From: Gaiella sp051003695
GTDB lineage: Bacteria > Actinomycetota > Thermoleophilia > Gaiellales > Gaiellaceae
NCBI GenBank assembly: GCA_051003695.1
Contig: JBPCLB010000055.1
Span: 1-15,050 of the forward strand
Length of the DNA: 15,050 nt
Direction of reading: 5' to 3'
Below, one piece after another: positions 13,236 through 15,050 of the stretch. The notes beneath the pieces are model-generated. The model worked only from the letters and a program-made list of their open reading frames with translations, searched no databases and had not been told where the DNA came from. Each line of letters begins with the position of its first letter. Within the stretch, counting starts at the first letter, position 1. Both the position numbers and the translations under genes were made by a program.

Positions 13236-14606
13236 ATGCAGCCTGCGCGCGCCGATACGTATCGGTCGTGGCTCCTCGGCGAGCTCCTGCTCGTCGGTGT
13301 GCTCGCGCTCGCGACCGCCGCGCTCTGGCTGGCTGACCGGCTCGACGGCTACGACTTGCCGGAGGCGCGCCTGGTCGTCGACACGACGGTCGCAGTCGTC
13401 GCGGGGATCGTCGCGATTCTGGCCGCGATCCGGTTCCTCGTCGAGCGGCGGACGATGGATCTGCTTCTTTCGGCGGGATTCGTCGCTGCGGCGTTGGGCG
13501 CGCTCGCGTTCCAGATCGCTCCCGTGCTCGGCGGGGATCCCCCCCGCACGGTCGACCGCTGGGCGGGTGTCGGCAGCCAGCTTGCCGGGGCGGGGCTGCT
13601 CGCGGCCGCGCCCTTCGTCAGGAGCCGCATACGGCAGCCGCGGAAAGCGCTTGCCGCCACCGTTGCGGGAGTCGCCGTCGGGCTCGGGTGGGCGTGGGCG
13701 GGTTTCCGGTCGCTCGAGCTCGATCTCGTCGCCGGGGACGAGCGGTCGGCGGCGCTCGTGATCGCATACGGAGTGCTCGCGCTGCTCGCGCTGGTCGCCG
13801 CGATCGGGTTCGGGTTGCGTTTCCGTCGCTTCGGCCGCGACCTGGACAGCTGGCTCGCGCTGGCGCTCACGCTCGTTCTCTTCGCCGATCTCCACTTCGT
13901 CCTCACACAGACCCTGACGGGCTCCGAGGTGTTCCAGGGCGATTTCCTCCGGCTCCTTGCCTACGCCTTGCTGCTCGTCGGTGTGTGGCGTGCGATCGGC
14001 CAGGCCGAGTTCGGGCGCGCCGTCGCCGAGGAGCGCGGCCGTGTCGCGCAGGAGATCCACGACGGGCTGGCGCAGTATCTCTTCGCGATCTCGACCCACG
14101 TCAGCATGCTCGAAAGGGGCGCGGCGCTCGAGCAGATGCTTCCGCGTTTGAAGCAGGCTGCGACGGCCGCCCAAGAGGAGGCTCGCTTTGCGGTGCTCGC
14201 GCTCTCGTCGGCAAGCGGGACTGCCCCCTTCGATGCAGCGTTGCGCCGCTACGTCGAGGTGTTGACGGCCGACGGGGCGCTCGACGTGGAACTGGAGCTC
14301 GACCGTGCGGTGACGCTCGCCCCGGACGAGCAGATCGAGATCTTCCGGATCGTGCAAGAGGGGCTGGCGAACGCCCGACGTCACGCGGATGCCCGGCGTG
14401 CCTGGGTCACGATCGAGCACGACGCCGGCCGCCGGGTCGTGCGTGTGCGCGACGACGGCATCGGCTTCGCGGATCCCGCGGTCGAAGCGGCCGGTCAAGG
14501 CCTGAGGAGCATGCGGCGGCGCGCGGCCGCGATCGAGGGCGGCTTCACGCTGAGCTCGTCGCCTGACGGGGGAACGGCGATCGAGATCGTGTTGCGGGCG
14601 GCGTAG
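13236..14606 (+). CDS. Membrane sensor histidine kinase (NarL-partner type, HisKA_3)
   Basis: This membrane sensor phosphorylates a response regulator, most likely the divergent one next to it. It has 456 residues from the ATG at 13236. About eight hydrophobic helices span residues 11-254 (roughly 12-33, 46-69, 74-99, 110-128, 138-157, 171-195, 205-227, 236-254), with very short loops and no extracellular sensor domain. The signal is therefore probably sensed in or near the membrane. A HisKA_3 dimerisation helix follows with phosphoacceptor H275 in EERGRVAQEIHDGLAQYL. The HATPase domain (about 362-456) shows the N box QEGLANARRHA (N379), G1 box DDGIGF and G2 box GQGLRSMRRRA. No other start codon is available before the first helix. 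The kinase stop is six bases from the converging next gene. The signal is unknown. Confidence 0.93.
   Translation: MQPARADTYRSWLLGELLLVGVLALATAALWLADRLDGYDLPEARLVVDTTVAVVAGIVAILAAIRFLVERRTMDLLLSAGFVAAALGALAFQIAPVLGGDPPRTVDRWAGVGSQLAGAGLLAAAPFVRSRIRQPRKALAATVAGVAVGLGWAWAGFRSLELDLVAGDERSAALVIAYGVLALLALVAAIGFGLRFRRFGRDLDSWLALALTLVLFADLHFVLTQTLTGSEVFQGDFLRLLAYALLLVGVWRAIGQAEFGRAVAEERGRVAQEIHDGLAQYLFAISTHVSMLERGAALEQMLPRLKQAATAAQEEARFAVLALSSASGTAPFDAALRRYVEVLTADGALDVELELDRAVTLAPDEQIEIFRIVQEGLANARRHADARRAWVTIEHDAGRRVVRVRDDGIGFADPAVEAAGQGLRSMRRRAAAIEGGFTLSSSPDGGTAIEIVLRAA
13252..13265. promoter_or_regulatory. 14-base perfect palindrome inside the start of the kinase gene
   Basis: CCGATACGTATCGG is a perfect palindrome over codons 6-10 of the kinase. 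With the base before it, it contains GCCGAT, the half-site also found at 13221 and, inverted, at 13203. It could be an operator of the divergent pair placed over the kinase's early coding region. It could also be a coincidence of codon choice. Confidence 0.45.
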
Positions 14607-14612
14607 ACCGGC

Positions 14613-14909
14613 TCAGGAGTACAGCCGGCCGAGGTAGCGCCGCACCTCGAGATACAGCGAGTAAGCCGGGTCGATCTCGTCCGGATCCTTCACGATCAGG
14701 TTGAGATGCCGGAAGAGCGACTCGGCCGCGTGCTCGTCGACCTCGATCGCACCGGTCGTCCGCCCGACGAGCACTGCCTCGATCGAATCGGCGAGCAGCA
14801 TCGAGGCCTCGAGGTCCTCCGCTGGATCGACGCGAAGTCGCTCGGCGAGGATCGCGGCCGTGCGATCGTCGAGCGGATGCGGCGTGCCGGCGATCTCGAA
14901 CACCACCAT
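14613..14909 (-). CDS. Hypothetical small protein, function unknown
   Basis: I do not recognise this protein. From the ATG at 14907-14909 it has 98 residues, is acidic and soluble, and has no signal peptide or membrane segment. Residues 1-11 (MVVFEIAGTPH) look like a beta strand and the rest is likely helical: DDRTAAILAERLR, then EASMLLADSIEAVLVG, then HAAESLFRHLNLIV, ending in LYLEVRRYLGRLYS. It has no cysteines and no obvious catalytic motif. Alternative in-frame starts are an ATG at 14930 and a TTG at 14948; the frame stays open to the right edge, so the N-terminus is uncertain. None has a well-spaced ribosome binding site; AAAGG sits directly before the TTG. It converges with the kinase gene with a six-base gap. 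Regular codon use and an even helix pattern support it as a real gene. Confidence 0.6.
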   Translation of the reverse strand: MVVFEIAGTPHPLDDRTAAILAERLRVDPAEDLEASMLLADSIEAVLVGRTTGAIEVDEHAAESLFRHLNLIVKDPDEIDPAYSLYLEVRRYLGRLYS

Positions 14910-14953
14910 GGCGCTCGTAGCGTGACGCATTCGACGCGGAGTCGCCAACCTTT

Positions 14954-14978
14954 CGAGTCGAGGTCCGTCTCCGACTCG
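14954..14978. other. Hairpin near the right edge
   Basis: CGAGTCG and CGACTCG form a perfect 7-base inverted repeat around an 11-base spacer, upstream of the small hypothetical gene. Together with the larger stem at 14994-15030 it marks a structured region of unknown role, possibly a leader or an unrecognised RNA. I could not match it to tRNA, tmRNA or SRP RNA. Confidence 0.3.
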
Positions 14979-14993
14979 TTCGCCGCTGCGCGA

Positions 14994-15030
14994 GACCCCG
15001 CTGCTGTGTGCGCGCAGCTCGCCCGGGGTC
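14994..15030. other. Two-part stem-loop near the right edge
   Basis: GACCCC pairs with GGGGTC and, nested inside, GCTGC pairs with GCAGC around a 9-base loop, with six unpaired bases on the 3' side. This is the strongest secondary structure in the last 120 bases, which otherwise contain no gene I can support. A plus-strand frame from GTG 14922 and a minus-strand frame both run open to the edge, so coding use is not excluded. Confidence 0.3.
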
Positions 15031-15050
15031 GCCCCTCGACACGTCTCGTC

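Noticed and set aside
13194..14498. Upstream 435-codon extension of the response regulator
   Set aside because: Runs antisense through the histidine kinase; the receiver domain begins exactly at the ATG at 13193 with its own ribosome binding site.
1..15050. tRNA, rRNA, tmRNA, CRISPR array, insertion sequence or phage genes
   Set aside because: I looked for cloverleaf ends, regular spaced repeats, transposase motifs and terminal repeats on both strands and saw none I could support.

Overview
This window is high-GC bacterial chromosome with tightly packed genes, frequent GTG/TTG starts and many start/stop overlaps. The DNA topoisomerase I ends in tandem C-terminal repeats with no zinc-finger cysteines, a form common in actinobacteria. 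My best guess is a deep-branching actinobacterium such as a Thermoleophilia-type lineage. That is inferred from style and protein family features, not from a marker search.

Layout. (1) Positions 1-6072, all minus strand, hold a complete dipeptide/oligopeptide-type ABC importer. Its order is binding protein (4414-6072), two permeases (3380-4384 and 2459-3379) and two ATPases (1447-2466 and 404-1450). A small LuxR-type DNA-binding protein follows and runs off the left edge. The importer genes overlap or abut, so they are probably one transcript. (2) Positions 6209-10046, minus strand, hold topA followed by a sigma-70 family factor with an RpoD-like N-terminal region; the roughly 200-base gap between them carries inverted repeats. 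(3) Positions 10159-12481, plus strand, form a compact three-gene set: a PlsC-type acyltransferase, a stand-alone 5'-3' exonuclease/flap endonuclease and a histone-deacetylase-fold amidohydrolase. The last has no ordinary start codon at the expected place. (4) Positions 12552-14606 hold a two-component pair arranged head to head: a NarL/LuxR response regulator on the minus strand and an eight-helix membrane histidine kinase on the plus strand, with only 42 bases between the start codons. Short inverted repeats built on ATCGGC/GCCGAT cluster there, including a perfect 14-base palindrome just inside the kinase gene. (5) At the right end is a small unrecognised protein (minus strand, from 14613) and about 120 bases of hairpin-rich sequence reaching the edge.

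Together the window combines nutrient uptake, housekeeping transcription and DNA topology, and signal transduction. I see no phage, insertion sequence, CRISPR array, tRNA or rRNA. I found no clear multi-gene novel system. The best leads are the operator-like cluster and odd start context of the kinase/regulator pair, the apparent ATC start of the deacetylase-like gene, and the sigma factor that mixes primary-type and divergent regions. There is no gene-free stretch longer than 300 bases.
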